A stretch of 64,000 nt of DNA from Collinsella sp. (GTDB taxonomy: Bacteria > Actinomycetota > Coriobacteriia > Coriobacteriales > Coriobacteriaceae): NCBI GenBank assembly GCA_019414205.1, contig DXML01000022.1, positions 82,587-146,586 of the forward strand. The letters run 5' to 3'. Below, piece by piece: positions 15,466 through 22,710 of this stretch. How positions within the stretch are numbered: position 1 is the stretch's first letter; every line of letters begins with the position of its first letter. Made by a program: the position numbers and the translations under genes. Under the pieces are notes generated by a model, which was given only the letters and a program-made list of their open reading frames with translations, did no database searches and was not told the DNA's origin.

Positions 15466-17352
15466 ATGGCGCTGGTTTTCGCAGCGCTGCTTACCGCGGG
15501 GTTTGCGCCACTTATCGCCATTCCCCTCGATTGCATGATCCTCGGATTTCCAATCGAGCTGAGCTCGATCGGATTCACCCTGAGCGTGGATAACACCATT
15601 TGGTGGTGGATTAACGTGGGGCCTCATTGCGTCCCTGGCTGTCTCGCCTCGTTCGCGCTGTTCCTGTCGGTATTCGTGCTCATGCAGCTATCGGCTTCCT
15701 CGAAGGAGCGAGCCGCCGACGGAGGTGTACTTGGGGAGGCGCGGGTGAAAACGGGGCCGGAGACCATCCGGGGCTCGGAGATTTGGGACGGGCACGGACA
15801 GCCGAAAAGCAGAGGATTCGTGTACGGGTTTGAGAAGACGCTGTTCGGCTCCAAGTATCTGTTCGAACCGAGGCGGCACATGTTCCTCGACGGCTCAACG
15901 GGTGCCGGAAAATCAAGATCGCTGCTGATCCCGACAATTGATCTGCTGACGTATGGGGCGGATGACGGGGAATCGAGGCCGCAGACCATTATCGTGTCCG
16001 ATGTGAAGAGTGAGCTCATCGAGTTGACGGGCGACGAGCTGGAGCGTCGCGGGTACCGGGTGCTTCTGCTGGACGCCCAGCATCCCGAGAAGAGCGACAC
16101 GTTCAATCCACTGGAAATGGTCGATAGGCTCGCGAACGGGGGGAATCTGCCGGGGGCTGAGCAGGCCGCGGATGCCGTCGCCCGTACGCTCATCGCCGGG
16201 GAGGGCGATGCGAAGGCGAGCCACTGGACGGAATCCGCGCGGTCGCTGCTCGCCGCGACGATCCTTCTGGTCGTGCTGGACGAGGGCTGCCCGCGGGGCT
16301 GCAAGCACCTCGCGACGGTCTACCACATCATGTGCCTGGGGACGGAGGGGGCCGGCGAGGATCCGTGTGAGCCGCTGAAGGGCCTGTTCCGTTCCCTGCC
16401 GCAGGGGCATCCGGCCCGCTCGCGTGCCTCACAGTTCATCTCGAGCGGCGGCAACGAGCTGAGGAGCATCGTTTCCACGCTAAAGGTCAACCTGAGGATC
16501 TACGCTTCGGCGCCGATTGCGCGAATGGTCTCGGGCGATGATATCGATCCGAGTAGAATCCTGAGCGAGAAGACCGCGCTGTTCCTCCACGTGATGGACG
16601 AGGGCTCCCCCTACAACGCGATCGCGGCGGTCCTGTTCGAGCAGCTCTACGCTGCCGTGTATTCCATCGCGGACGCAGCTGGTGGAAAGCTGCCGCGGCC
16701 GGTGTCCATCCTCGGCGACGAATGGGGGAACCTGCCGAAGGTCGAGTGCCTGCCTAGCCTTCTCAGCCTTGGGCGCTCGTACGACCTGTTCTGGATGGGC
16801 GCAGTCCAGAACATCTCTCAGCTGAACAAGTACGGCGAGCGCGACGGACGGAAGAAGATCCTGGCAAACTGCGGCGTCAAGGTCGCCATGAAACTGGGCG
16901 AGGCCGAGGACCGCCAGTATTTCACCGAGCTAGTCGGGAAGACGACGCGGCACACCATGGGAACCAGCTCGAGCAGGGGGCCTTCGGGCGGTACGGGGTC
17001 GACATCCTACAGCGAGCACGCCGACGACCTGATTCATCCTTGGGAGTGGACGGAGATGTCCCCCGACAAGGACGGCGTCATCGTGGTGAAGACCGCGGAG
17101 AACGGCGTGGGCAGGGAACATGCGGGGTGCTTCCGGGCCCCTGTCTGCGATTGCACGCGGATGCCGACGAAGGAGCACTTCGATCTGGGGACGCGCGAGC
17201 ACGAGGCGGCCAAGAGGATGGAATACCAGGCCAGGCTGATATCAAGGCAAATGGGTCGTGAGGACGGCGTCGATCTCTGGACTCCCGAATTCGAGGAAGA
17301 GGCCGCGGAGCCGCCTGTTGCCGACGGATGGTCCGGCCTCTTCGTCGACTGA
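15466..17352 (+). CDS. VirD4/TraG-type coupling protein (T4CP)
   Basis: About 628 residues. Two N-terminal membrane segments (residues 1-25 and about 50-75) precede a cytosolic ATPase with Walker A LDGSTGAGKSRS (near 143) and Walker B SILGDEWGN (near 414). It would deliver the relaxase-bound strand to a secretion channel. ATG 15466 has AAGGAG 9 bases upstream; GTG 15439 directly after the mobC stop is an alternative. A T4CP without VirB genes is typical of mobilizable elements that recruit a helper's channel. Confidence 0.88.
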   Translation: MALVFAALLTAGFAPLIAIPLDCMILGFPIELSSIGFTLSVDNTIWWWINVGPHCVPGCLASFALFLSVFVLMQLSASSKERAADGGVLGEARVKTGPETIRGSEIWDGHGQPKSRGFVYGFEKTLFGSKYLFEPRRHMFLDGSTGAGKSRSLLIPTIDLLTYGADDGESRPQTIIVSDVKSELIELTGDELERRGYRVLLLDAQHPEKSDTFNPLEMVDRLANGGNLPGAEQAADAVARTLIAGEGDAKASHWTESARSLLAATILLVVLDEGCPRGCKHLATVYHIMCLGTEGAGEDPCEPLKGLFRSLPQGHPARSRASQFISSGGNELRSIVSTLKVNLRIYASAPIARMVSGDDIDPSRILSEKTALFLHVMDEGSPYNAIAAVLFEQLYAAVYSIADAAGGKLPRPVSILGDEWGNLPKVECLPSLLSLGRSYDLFWMGAVQNISQLNKYGERDGRKKILANCGVKVAMKLGEAEDRQYFTELVGKTTRHTMGTSSSRGPSGGTGSTSYSEHADDLIHPWEWTEMSPDKDGVIVVKTAENGVGREHAGCFRAPVCDCTRMPTKEHFDLGTREHEAAKRMEYQARLISRQMGREDGVDLWTPEFEEEAAEPPVADGWSGLFVD

Positions 17353-17378
17353 CGGCGGTTTTTGAAGGGAGTTGGAAA

Positions 17379-18314
17379 ATGACCGCAATCAAGCAGGCGA
17401 GCGTCATGAGCGGGGAGCACCTCCAAAACCTCAAGCGGTATTTCGATTGGGACAGGGAGAAAGTCCTGGACCACGATACCCAGCACATCATCGATGAGGA
17501 TCGATGGTTCGAGGAAATGGACGCCACCCGGGAGGCGGCCGGGCACAACCGGCCCGGGAAGCAGGGCTCAAGGTGCACGTACATGCAGCATCAGGTGATC
17601 GGCTTCAACCCGGACGAGTGCTCCTGCAACGGCGGGCCGATGACGCCCTCGCGTTGCATGGAGTACGCGAGGGACTACATCGCCAAGCGCTATCCCAACC
17701 AGGAGATCGTGATTGTGCTGCATGAGGAGAGGTGCAGGTCGGATGGATCGGCCCGATTCGCCGCTCACCTCGCCATCAATAGGACGGACCTCGAGACTGG
17801 GCGGCGTCTGAACGACGGGCCGGCGAGGGCGGCGGCGAAATCCCGCGTGAGAACGGTGAAGGAGCTCGATACGAAGTACGGCCTGAGCCAGCTCGAAAGG
17901 GGCCTCTCGAACTCGAAGGTGCACGCGCGCCAGCCCGGTCGCGAGGAGCGCGAGATGGCAAAGAAGGGGAGATCCGACAAATCCGAGAACGCAAGGGTCC
18001 GAGCGATTGTCGCCCAGAGGGCAGAGGAGGTCGGGAGGCTCAAGAGCTGCCCCGACCGCTTCGGAGAGTTTGCAAGGCGGTTGGAATCGGATGGGATCGA
18101 GATCGCCCGATCCAAGCGGGGGGCGCTGCAATACCGCTATCACTCGGAGTCCCTCGGCAAGACGAGGAAGATCAACGGCGCGAGGCTCGGCTACGCCGTC
18201 AACCGCTCGACCGGGCGGATTATGAGGTTCACGGCAAGGGGAATCGACCTTGCCATACGGGCCGCGTGGGAGCTGGCTCGCGAGGGTGTGGATGACGAAA
18301 GAGGCCGGGACTGA
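17379..18314 (+). CDS. Putative relaxase/mobilization nuclease
   Basis: A 311-residue protein following the coupling gene. HQVIGFNPDECS (near 68), TPSRCMEYARDYIAKRYPN (near 89) and RFAAHLAINRTDLETGRRLN (near 132) resemble the motifs of MobP/MobQ-type relaxases. The usual H-x-H metal motif is reduced here to one histidine (AAHLAIN), which is common in some divergent families. It would nick oriT, probably the structured region just downstream. ATG 17379 has AAGGGAG upstream. Compared with 400-700 residue relaxases it is compact and lacks a helicase or primase domain. Confidence 0.7.
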   Translation: MTAIKQASVMSGEHLQNLKRYFDWDREKVLDHDTQHIIDEDRWFEEMDATREAAGHNRPGKQGSRCTYMQHQVIGFNPDECSCNGGPMTPSRCMEYARDYIAKRYPNQEIVIVLHEERCRSDGSARFAAHLAINRTDLETGRRLNDGPARAAAKSRVRTVKELDTKYGLSQLERGLSNSKVHARQPGREEREMAKKGRSDKSENARVRAIVAQRAEEVGRLKSCPDRFGEFARRLESDGIEIARSKRGALQYRYHSESLGKTRKINGARLGYAVNRSTGRIMRFTARGIDLAIRAAWELAREGVDDERGRD

Positions 18315-18709
18315 CTTTCATATCTGAGGTCCGTGCAACAGCCGGTAAGCCTGTTGCACGGTTCTGCGGGAGCGACTTTGGAGCGGTTCGCACATCCCGG
18401 CTTCGGCCGGGCAAGATATTCCGTTGCACGGAATACATATCTTGCATGCCCCGAGAAGCGTAGGCCGAATCGACCGGAGTGCAACGGGACAGGTGAGCGG
18501 AGGCGCAGTGATGGCGACCCAGGGGAGCCATCGAACGGAGCCGGAGCGAGAGCCGGCGGGGCGATCGCGAGTTGAAGCCGAGTGATTGTCCCGCCGTTCA
18601 CGGCCCGCCGGCGGCGGCCCGGGGTTCCAAGGGGACTCGTCCCTTTGGCGCGAAGGGGTCCGGGGATGGCGCGAGACATCCCCGTGAAACGCCGCGACGG
18701 GCACGCCCC
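18315..18709. other. Structured non-coding region, candidate oriT
   Basis: No credible gene. Inverted repeats are dense: CGTGCAACAG (18332-18341) with CTGTTGCACG (18351-18360); CCCGG-cttcgg-CCGGG near 18396-18411; GCAAGATAT (18411-18419) with ATATCTTGC (18437-18445), with an inner ATTCCG/CGGAAT pair at 18418-18434 around TTGCA. The TTGCAC word occurs in both main hairpins. A hairpin cluster directly after the relaxase gene is the usual place for an origin of transfer. Confidence 0.5.
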
Positions 18710-19560
18710 TGTTAGCGTCAATCTAATTTTCACCAGTTTCACTAATCAAACGCGCCGTTCGCGCAAAGGCGGCTTCACCGCTTGCGCTAACGTATTTTCA
18801 CCGATTCCGGTCACGCCTTGACGGGTCCGTCCCTCGGCAGGTCCTTCAGCCTGTAGGACCTGCCGGCTATCTTGACCAGGTGGCAGTGGTGGCAGTGGTG
18901 GCACACCCTGTCCGCGATCGCGCTCGCCGCCACGTCGTCCCCGAACACCCTGCCCCAGCCGCCGATCCCCACGTCGGCGGTGATGATCGTCGAGCGCTGC
19001 TCGTAGCGCGTCAATATCAGCTGGAACAACAGGTCCGCGCCCACGCTGCCGACGTCGAGGTAGCCGAGCTCGTCGATGATCAGCAGCCTCGAGTGGGCGT
19101 AGTACTTGAGCCTCTTCTTGAGGATGCCGCGCGACGAGGCGTCCTCAAGGTCCTCGACGAGCCGGGCGCAGTCCACGAACCTGACCTCGCGCCCCGCCCT
19201 GACTGCCTCGATGCCCAGCGCGACGGCGAGATGCGTCTTGCCCACGCCGGGGCTTCCCACGAACAGGACGTTCTCGGCCCGCTCCACGAACCTGAGGGTC
19301 GCGAGCTCCTCGATCTCGGCGCGAGGGACCGACGGCTGGAAGTCCCAGTCGAAGTCCGCCAGCCCCTTGACGTAGGGGAACCCCGACGACCGAATGCGCT
19401 GGTTGGTGATCCTGACCTCCCGGGCGGCGACCTCGACGCGCGTCATCTCCTCGAAGGCGGAGGCGAAGCCCCGCTCGCCCGCGGCGACCATCCTCACGTA
19501 GTCGGGCAGGGACGCCGCCATCTCGTGCAGCCCGAGCGCGGAGAGGTCGACCTCGCCAGG
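18710..19560 (-). mobile_element. Truncated IS21-family element (istB plus one end)
   Basis: An end resembling IS21 termini starts at 18710 (TGTTAGCGTCAATCTAATTT), with the word TTTTCACC recurring at 18727 and 18794. About 100 bases later istB begins on the minus strand. There is no istA. At about 19550-19560 the istB frame runs into an ISL3-type transposase fragment, so the other half was lost by deletion or recombination. Confidence 0.6.
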
Positions 19561-19605
19561 TCCATCGCGCGCCACAGCCGCGGCCTTGGCGACCTGTCGT
19601 AGCAT
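18811..19605 (-). CDS. istB: IS21-family ATPase IstB (transposition helper), chimeric N-terminus
   Basis: A 264-residue AAA+ protein with the IstB leader LSALGLHEMAASLPDYVR, Walker A FVGSPGVGKTHLAVALG (near 115), Walker B LLIIDELGYLD (near 171) and a final SYRLKDLP. The open frame starts at ATG 19605, but its first 17 or so residues come from an ISL3 transposase read in another frame, so the true IstB start is lost. A tandem 9-base repeat (gtggcagtg type, near 18881-18902) gives an odd VCHHCHHCHLV where other IstB proteins have one HH pair. Without istA it is probably non-functional for transposition. Confidence 0.75.
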   Translation of the reverse strand: MLRQVAKAAAVARDGPGEVDLSALGLHEMAASLPDYVRMVAAGERGFASAFEEMTRVEVAAREVRITNQRIRSSGFPYVKGLADFDWDFQPSVPRAEIEELATLRFVERAENVLFVGSPGVGKTHLAVALGIEAVRAGREVRFVDCARLVEDLEDASSRGILKKRLKYYAHSRLLIIDELGYLDVGSVGADLLFQLILTRYEQRSTIITADVGIGGWGRVFGDDVAASAIADRVCHHCHHCHLVKIAGRSYRLKDLPRDGPVKA

Positions 19606-19747
19606 TCGCTGCCCTCCCGCAGACGGGGCACCGCAGCCCGAAACTCGTCCACGGCCTGACGCCGACGATTATCCTGCCGCCGTCGATGCTGGCGTACTCG
19701 ATCACGGTGTGGACCAGCGCGAGCGCGCGGCTTAGTATCCTGTTCAT
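19553..19747 (-). pseudogene. ISL3-family transposase, N-terminal fragment
   Basis: From ATG 19747 the frame reads MNRILSRALALVHTVIEYAS, then LRCPVCGR, the zinc-finger start of ISL3 transposases. After a frameshift near 19605-19615 it continues CYDRSPRPRLWRAMDL, corresponding to the family's ...RRWRALDLG. It then fuses into istB. Only about 65 codons of some 400 remain. Confidence 0.65.
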
Positions 19748-19805
19748 GCGTCAGGGCCTTTCCGGTAGGTTGATGTAGCAAGCGAAATCCTACCCTGCCC
19801 GGCGC

Positions 19806-19834
19806 GGAAACGGCCCCCTCTCGGGGCCGTTTCC
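19806..19834. terminator. Perfect 12-base hairpin, terminator-like
   Basis: GGAAACGGCCCC (19806-19817) and GGGGCCGTTTCC (19823-19834) enclose a 5-base loop, with only a weak CTTATA tail. It insulates the peptide cluster from the IS remnants. Confidence 0.55.
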
Positions 19835-19950
19835 CTTATATGCGGAACTTTTCTGCATCCACCTGCGGAAAAATTGATGTCTCGCCCACAGAAACTACCG
19901 AAGAGCCTAAAATCGGCTCATATTCAAACAGACACAAGGAGGGATTAATT

Positions 19951-20811
19951 ATGGAATGGAGCTTTGACGAAATAAGGGGATTTATCCCGAAATCGATTTC
20001 TCTCCCATACTCAAGAGAGGAAAAGAACGGGTACCGCTCTGTTCTAACCGGACGCGATGAGCTGAACTATATCATGTTGAACGGAAGCGGGAGCTACATC
20101 GTCTCTCTGTGCGATGGTAAAAACACCGTCGAAACAATCCTTAATCGGATGCGCGACAAGTTTCCAGACGCCAATCCGGACATGCTCAAATCTGACTTAG
20201 CCTCGGCAATGAGAGGTTTCAGCGTATCGAGACTAATAGGATGGGTCAAAACTCCGATCGAAAATGGCACACCCATTGCCGATGAGATTTGCGTGGACAA
20301 TGGGACCCATATACGGCTTGCCCAAGAAAACGATATTCGCCTGATTTGCTCCCTGGCAAGCCAGGCGAGCTCATCAGAACCAGAAAGTCCCACAATTGTC
20401 TACGGTTGGCCTCTTTCCGTCGAGCAGTATGAACGACCGCTAGAGGTGCGAAACGGATTGTTCAATCTGAGCAAGGAATTTTTCATTGTATATGAGTCAG
20501 GGAGACCAACCGGTCTACTCGGCCTCGCCCCCTCCAGCAATCCCTTACTCAGATACGCAGACATCTGTCTTCTTTTGTGCCCCGCAAGCATCGCCGTTCA
20601 ATGTATTGCCGCTGCGGCCAGCTTCTATCGTCAAGAATTTTGCGATGTTCCCATTTTTTTCCACCTGAACCTAACCAGCAAGGAAATTGCATCAAACGAA
20701 GGAATTCGAAATCTTATCAATGAGCCAGAATTCACTTGCGCTGGCACTTTTCTAGGTGAGTGCAGCGACGGCGACTGCATGAATGTATACTGTTTTTCAG
20801 AAGTCTGTTAA
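19951..20811 (+). CDS. PqqD-like (RRE) domain fused to GNAT-like domain
   Basis: A 286-residue protein, first gene of the putative peptide-modification operon. Residues about 35-100 (LNYIMLNGSGSYIVSLCDGK, NTVETILNRM, a helical end) match PqqD-type RiPP recognition elements, which bind leader peptides. Residues about 115-286 resemble a GNAT acetyltransferase fold (HIRLAQENDIRLICSLASQA; FFIVYESGRPTGLLGLAP; ADICLLLCPA), but I cannot see a clear acetyl-CoA loop. AAGGAGGG lies 8 bases before ATG 19951. It probably presents the precursor to the radical SAM enzyme and may also acylate it. The gene is visibly lower in G+C than the mobilization genes. Confidence 0.65.
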   Translation: MEWSFDEIRGFIPKSISLPYSREEKNGYRSVLTGRDELNYIMLNGSGSYIVSLCDGKNTVETILNRMRDKFPDANPDMLKSDLASAMRGFSVSRLIGWVKTPIENGTPIADEICVDNGTHIRLAQENDIRLICSLASQASSSEPESPTIVYGWPLSVEQYERPLEVRNGLFNLSKEFFIVYESGRPTGLLGLAPSSNPLLRYADICLLLCPASIAVQCIAAAASFYRQEFCDVPIFFHLNLTSKEIASNEGIRNLINEPEFTCAGTFLGECSDGDCMNVYCFSEVC

Positions 20812-20819
20812 GAGGAACC

Positions 20820-21908
20820 ATGGGACGAGTTTCGGAAAACAAGTACACCAACGTTCTCAGAGCGCCACATCACGTCGCCCTTGACATAACAAACAAGTGC
20901 AACTTGAGATGTCTGCACTGCTATAACAGCAGCGGCGAGAATGAGGTCATGCACGACGAGTTGACCTCAGATGAACTTTTTGTTTTCGCAAAGGAAATGG
21001 CAGACATGTCGCTTTACAGCATGTGTTTCTGTGGAGGAGAAACCTTGTTGCGCAGTAAAGATATCTTGCGCTGCCTTCCCATATTGCGAGATGGGAATGT
21101 TGCAGCGAGCCTGGTAACCAACGGGCTTCTCCTCACGGAATCCCTTCTCCGAGATTTAGAAGATTCCGGACTCAAAAGCATCCAATTTAGCCTAGACGGC
21201 ATTGGGTCAGCTCACGATAGGCTGAGGGGACATGAGGGAGCCTTCGAAATCGTCGAAGAAGCAGTTGCCACCGTACTCAACCATTCCGATTTGCACCTTG
21301 CTATCGCATTTACGCCCACGTCGTTCAACACCGAACAGTTTCCCGATGTCATCTCACTATTAGATGAGATTTTCACCAAATCTAACAGGCTGAAGAGGAC
21401 GCCGGGTGACTTTATCGAACTACGTGTCCAACCCCTCATGGTTTTGGGCCGTGCGCGAAAGAACACATTTATTAGACCGGACTATTCCCAATACCGTACG
21501 TTGATTCACGCCATTCAAGAGGACGACTTCCTTCGGAAGCACCCGAATGTCCGACCGCAATGGGGCGACCCCGTCGACCATCTAATTCGCTTCTCTGATA
21601 ACCGATATCTATTAGATCAGGTTTCAGTGCACGCAAACGGCGACATCGTCGTTTCTCCGTATATCCCGTTAGTGGTTGGCAACATCAGAAACCACCCTCT
21701 TGAGGATTACTGGAACAACGGACTTAGCTCAATTTGGTCCACAAAACTGGTTCAAGACCTCTGTAACCACATGTGGACCATTGACGACATGGAGCGTATG
21801 TCCGACACAATTTGCGATATAGATATGGGAGGTGATCTACACGTTGACCTGATTGATGATACCGCGGATGAACTGTTGAACTCATCGTTGAAGGAGATGT
21901 TGGGTTAA
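20820..21908 (+). CDS. Radical SAM peptide-maturase-like enzyme
   Basis: A 362-residue protein with the radical SAM cluster motif C27-x3-C31-x2-C34 (ITNKCNLRCLHCYN), then MCFCGGETLLR (the GGE motif) and SLDGIGSAHDRLRG. The C-terminal part (SVHANGDIVVSPYIPLVVGN, near 287) has the PqqE/AnSME layout but too few cysteines for a full SPASM auxiliary cluster. ATG 20820 has GAGGAA just upstream and starts 8 bases after the PqqD-like gene. The likely role is post-translational modification of the peptide encoded at 21909-22112. The chemistry is unknown; the precursor has no cysteine, so thioether formation is excluded for that peptide. Confidence 0.85.
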   Translation: MGRVSENKYTNVLRAPHHVALDITNKCNLRCLHCYNSSGENEVMHDELTSDELFVFAKEMADMSLYSMCFCGGETLLRSKDILRCLPILRDGNVAASLVTNGLLLTESLLRDLEDSGLKSIQFSLDGIGSAHDRLRGHEGAFEIVEEAVATVLNHSDLHLAIAFTPTSFNTEQFPDVISLLDEIFTKSNRLKRTPGDFIELRVQPLMVLGRARKNTFIRPDYSQYRTLIHAIQEDDFLRKHPNVRPQWGDPVDHLIRFSDNRYLLDQVSVHANGDIVVSPYIPLVVGNIRNHPLEDYWNNGLSSIWSTKLVQDLCNHMWTIDDMERMSDTICDIDMGGDLHVDLIDDTADELLNSSLKEMLG

Positions 21909-22112
21909 ATGTACGAGAAGCCCGTAGTAGACAACATGAATCCGACCAGAGCATCGACTCTTGGAACGGAAACTTGGTTCGACATGTATTACATCGTGTG
22001 GGGAGCAAATGTGGCGGTCGGAGTCACCGCAGTTGGAGCCTATGAACTGGTCCTCATCACTTTTGCCGCAGCACTTCCCCTCAGCGAGCAAGGTGGCCAA
22101 GACGAGCAATGA
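21909..22112 (+). CDS. Candidate RiPP precursor peptide
   Basis: A 67-residue peptide starting on the base after the radical SAM stop codon. Its N-terminus MYEKPVVDNM resembles leaders recognised by RRE domains (Y-x-x-P-x-hydrophobic, as in lasso leaders). After a hydrophilic linker, residues 23-58 are aromatic then aliphatic (W23, F24, Y27, Y28, W31, then A/V/G/L-rich), and the tail SEQGGQDEQ is polar. There is no cysteine. Gene order (RRE protein, radical SAM, short ORF, membrane protein, ABC exporter) is the main argument. A small membrane subunit is the alternative. The stop overlaps the next start by four bases. Confidence 0.6.
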   Translation: MYEKPVVDNMNPTRASTLGTETWFDMYYIVWGANVAVGVTAVGAYELVLITFAAALPLSEQGGQDEQ

Positions 22113-22450
22113 GTCCTGAAGCGCTAAGATCATCCATTGGCGGCATGGTAGGAGGAATCTGCTTTCTCGTTGTCGGGGTGTTAATGGTAAAGACCGGCAA
22201 TCCCGGCCTGATTCACAGTTACCATATCGCTCATATTCCAAGCGAGAAGATTCCTCTTGTTGCCAGATTGGTCGGACTCGGAATAGCGTTGACGGGAGCC
22301 GGTCTCGTTCTCGCGGGCATCATTGCCTTTGCGTCCCAAATCCCATTATCGGCATCGGCGGCTTTCATTCTGCCGCTCATCATAATCTTTGCCGGTCTTG
22401 GCGTCTCCTTGCTAACGATCGTAGTGTTCACATTTCGACCATGGTCATAA
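22109..22450 (+). CDS. Small multi-pass membrane protein (DUF3784-like)
   Basis: A 113-residue protein with three predicted membrane helices (about 8-27, 49-72, 77-106) and an extramembrane segment NPGLIHSYHIAHIPSEKIPL, reminiscent of DUF3784 proteins. The ATG overlaps the precursor stop (ATGA), so it is co-translated. In bacteriocin-like clusters such a protein would be an immunity factor; this is inference only. Confidence 0.55.
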   Translation: MSPEALRSSIGGMVGGICFLVVGVLMVKTGNPGLIHSYHIAHIPSEKIPLVARLVGLGIALTGAGLVLAGIIAFASQIPLSASAAFILPLIIIFAGLGVSLLTIVVFTFRPWS

Positions 22451-22515
22451 TGGATTTCCTATTGCATGAAACTTCAGGCGCATGCCCAACAAACAATGAA
22501 AAAATTTACAGCTTT

Positions 22516-22551
22516 AGTCGGACGGCTGTTTTATTTTTCAGCCGTCCGACT
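22516..22551. terminator. Perfect 13-base hairpin between precursor genes and exporter
   Basis: AGTCGGACGGCTG (22516-22528) and CAGCCGTCCGACT (22539-22551) surround a T-rich loop. No T-run follows. It could reduce read-through from the peptide genes into the transporter gene or stabilise the upstream mRNA 3' end. Confidence 0.6.
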
Positions 22552-22710
22552 GCCGTGCGCGGCCTATTGATCGAACATAAAATTCCCGTTTCTATGAGGA
22601 TCCAGCTCGCAAAGACTCTCTATGGAAGCGCTCGTGCCGATTAGTCGCCGCTTCGTTTCCACCGAACCGCGGTGTAAGGTGTCATCAGTTGGTATTTCAT
22701 ACCTGATAGA

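Noticed and set aside
18333..18742. Frames of 80-180 codons inside the region after the relaxase gene
   Set aside because: Arg/Pro/Gly-rich translations without motifs or ribosome sites; the DNA is dominated by inverted repeats.
22441..22644. 67-codon frame between the small membrane protein and the exporter, considered as a second precursor
   Set aside because: It spans the perfect hairpin at 22516-22551, overlaps the upstream gene's end, and shows no leader motif or good ribosome site.
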